Positions 61,503-64,000 of a stretch of DNA of 64,000 nt are shown here, in pieces. The number at the start of each line of letters is the position of its first letter. Within the stretch, counting starts at the first letter, position 1. A program made the position numbers and the translations under genes. Under the pieces are notes generated by a model. The model worked only from the letters and a program-made list of their open reading frames with translations, was not told where the DNA came from and ran no database searches. The stretch covers positions 61,703,897-61,767,896 of the forward strand of contig CP136063.1 of the NCBI GenBank assembly GCA_032622095.1. The letters are read 5' to 3'. Source of the DNA: Siphonodentalium dalli. Lineage: Eukaryota; Mollusca; Scaphopoda; Gadilida; Siphonodentaliidae.

Positions 61503-64000
61503 CAGGTGGGATCTCATAAGACCAAATGAATAATATATTGTTTCTGCACTATATTATGTATGTGTCTCTCACTTGAATTTTATAAAATAGCCCATTATTA
61601 TGTATAACAATGATAACCGTCAGTCTCATTTCAAGCAGAATAAGCATAATCCATTGAACCAAAAAATATCTGACAATAATGTATAAGCATTTCTAGACAC
61701 ATATCAATTTTTTTTATAAACTTGATCAAATTGAACTCTCAGTAAATTTCAAAATACTGACTCCGAGAGCCCTAGATTCGCTCTCAATGCATTGGATTTT
61801 CAAAATATTTCCGGGGGAGGCACCCCCTCCCCTGCCTTCTCTCGCTCAGGTCTTCGGCCTTCAGGATATGCCCTCGGCATATATACCATTGCGCAAAATC
61901 AGGTGCCCCAGATTCGCTCTCAATGCATTGTATATTCAATACAAAAAATTTCGGGGACACAAATTCTCACCTTTCCAAAGATACCAAATTTGTCCTCAAG
62001 CACGGTGGGTATTTTAAATAGATTGTTTGGGGGTCTCTGTCGCTCACCTAGCGATATTAACGTTTAGCTCAGATGGACACCATATTGTGGTGTTTCTTGG
62101 TGTGGTCAGTTAGGCTCGTGGTATAAAGTGATTAAGGATTTTCTGGCCGAATGAGTTGTTATACCCCTCTCTCCAATAAATGCCAGCCATTGCAAGACTA
62201 TGTCCCAATTTACATGAAATTTCACAAGGATATAGGAATATGATGGAACAATTTTTTGGCATCACATCCATATTTTTAAAAGATATATTTGATTGAGAAA
62301 ATTAACTGGAAAGTGAGCAAAATTATGCCAATCACCAGAAGTCAAAACTAATAAAGCAAACAGTTATAATTATTGTGCCATCTTATATATTAGGATTCTA
62401 CGATGAGGAGAGAGACCGTCATTTTATAAAATAACTCACTATTTTAGCTATGAATCCATTGAGTTGACGGCACCTTCCATCGGCTGAACACGAATATGTG
62501 GCCAATTACTTTTTTGGGACTTTTTTTTGGTATGGGAAGCCAAATTGGCAATGGTGTGAGCTGGATCAAAGGATGCACAAGGCTGTCTATTTTGCCCCTA
62601 TAGTGTGGTCGTCGGAAGGTTTGTCCCAGAAGAAATTGGTAAAGAAGCGGGTTTGGTGTCATTCGACGCGGGATAATCTCGTGTATAACATATTATATCC
62701 AAAATCCGCTTTGGGGAAAATTCAGGATCCGAGATGGCGTCCAACATGGCTGCCGTTAGTCAAAAGAGACTCTGACTGAGATTAATTCGATTATAATGAG
62801 CACAAATGTTGTCATGTGTATACAAATGTATACATTTTTGCAAAGTTAAAATATTATGCCACCTTTCTATAGAAAAAATGGAACCCCTCGCCCCAGATGG
62901 CCGCCTAAACTCGAAAAATTTAAGTTTTTGCCTAATACCTTAAAGATCAGTTCCTGATGTTTGATAATGGTTGAGACTGCCGACCGTGATTAGTCTTTTT
63001 CATGTTAATTCAGCAATGGGGCAATGAAAGATACTATAAATGGGGTCCCAGACTCATCTACACCCTTAAAAATTCGATTTTACAGAACACGGTATAAACT
63101 TCCACAAAAATCGCCATTGGGATTCCAGTCATATATCAACAAGAAATAGACAGAACTGTACAATGTAAGTTGGGCACACCATTATCTATCGATACTCCAA
63201 TTCCATGAAACCCAAATTGGCACTTTGTCTCAAAATGGCGGTCAAAATATGAAAAATGGCTGATATTGATCACATTGTCATTCAAACCATTATAAGTAGA
63301 GGTTGATGAATAAAATTGACTATATAAATACGAATGTATACCTCTTTATGATGTCATTATGCTAGCTCTATGGAAAAACTTAAAAATCAGTGCCCAAAAA
63401 GGCCACCCGATGCGAAAAATACTATTTTCTATCACAGCTGTTTATCACTTCTTGTTCTCTGAACTGGGAAACAATGGGTATACTATTTCAATGGTCGTGT
63501 CAACTGATCATTCCAGCAATGACATGTCTAATCGTTTAGGTCATAGTTTACTCCGGTCCTTCACTAATAAGTTGTAACGAATGCGGTATGAAATTTAACC
63601 AAAATCGGCTTTGGGGCTCTGGTCACATTTGATATTTAGGGATGAGTAGATGTTGTCTCCAAAATAATTGAGCGTTTCTTTTATTTGTGAACATTCCATC
63701 TCAAATAGACAGAAAGCGGAAACTAATAATTTTTATCTAATATGGCTTCCAAAACGAAAATGGTAGACTCTGACCAGCTTGTCATATAATGGAAGTTGTG
63801 AGTAGTGGATGCAGTTGCTAGTTGGCTAATCTTGGTGGCTCATATATATCGAAACTATTTATTTTCAATCTTTTGGTGGCTTCCCGCGGGTTGGCACAAT
63901 TTCGTCGCATTAGTGCTATAATGTCGTAAATCCATTTTGGCGGGAAATGAGTATTTGATATCATTCGAATCGTGAGAAAAAATCCAATTCGATGGGCCAA
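61503..64000. other. Duplicated spacer and inverted-repeat arm (copy C)
   Basis: Matches A 12,770-15,060, including the left arm of the large inverted repeat (A 13,838-14,400). No gene. Homology to A in the same orientation ends near 63,842. Confidence 0.6.

Noticed and set aside
61230-61533. Arg-rich frames on both strands of the GC-rich array
   Set aside because: Repetitive peptides from palindromic units; open in both directions because of low complexity.

Overview
This is eukaryotic, intron-bearing-type nuclear DNA from an animal, most likely a marine invertebrate. The evidence is several 28-residue C2H2 zinc-finger arrays, two LINE retrotransposons with endonuclease and reverse transcriptase, and a dense nest of non-autonomous DNA transposons with clear target-site duplications. 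There is no operon-like gene packing. AT-rich DNA, frequent ACATGTA words and dispersed repeats containing runs of GGACGGAC fit a mollusc-like lophotrochozoan, but that is an impression and not a proof. No tRNA, rRNA or CRISPR locus was recognised.

The backbone is a three-copy segmental duplication. Copy A covers about 226-13,250 (homology with C goes on to about 15,060). Copy B covers about 27,170-47,216. Copy C covers about 47,720-63,840, after which its homology with A ends before the window edge. Each copy carries one minus-strand poly-C2H2 zinc-finger gene followed by the same noncoding spacer. C holds the only long intact array (52,782-54,056, 15 fingers). A (3,831-5,728) has nonsense codons. 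B (32,961-34,449 continuing at 27,170-28,243) is frameshifted and split by a 4.7-kb TA-flanked insertion. A and C share insertions and left flank that B lacks, so they look like sister copies.

Between A and B (about 13,250-27,170) lie three things. The first is a large inverted repeat. The second is a 3.1-kb element with CACTG ends and a 5-bp target duplication (16,265-19,360), which carries a broken piece of an uncharacterised invertebrate protein. The third is a LINE (about 19,780-25,915) with an open SGNH-esterase ORF1 and a decayed EN-RT ORF2. A second, 5'-truncated LINE lies in B on the minus strand (about 42,936-46,866).

The mobile-element layer is unusually legible because the three copies supply empty sites for one another. 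A 520-bp inverted-repeat family (called TTAA-1 here) has at least eight copies or fragments, duplicates TTAA, and has inserted into itself. A second TTAA family (TTAA-2, about 930 bp) sits inside TTAA-1. Others are an 872-bp TA element, a 327-bp element with an 8-bp duplication, a 1,748-bp hAT-like element, a 2,562-bp GGGTGC-ended element, and a GC-rich palindromic array. A 37-bp minisatellite has 8, 1 and 40 units in A, B and C. Zinc-finger DNA has itself become repeat DNA: eight 40-bp half-finger units lie in B.

Taken together the window reads as a young zinc-finger cluster evolving by tandem duplication, finger amplification and decay inside a heavily transposon-loaded region. Only the C zinc-finger array and LINE ORF1 look long and intact. 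Family names are from motif recognition, without database searches.
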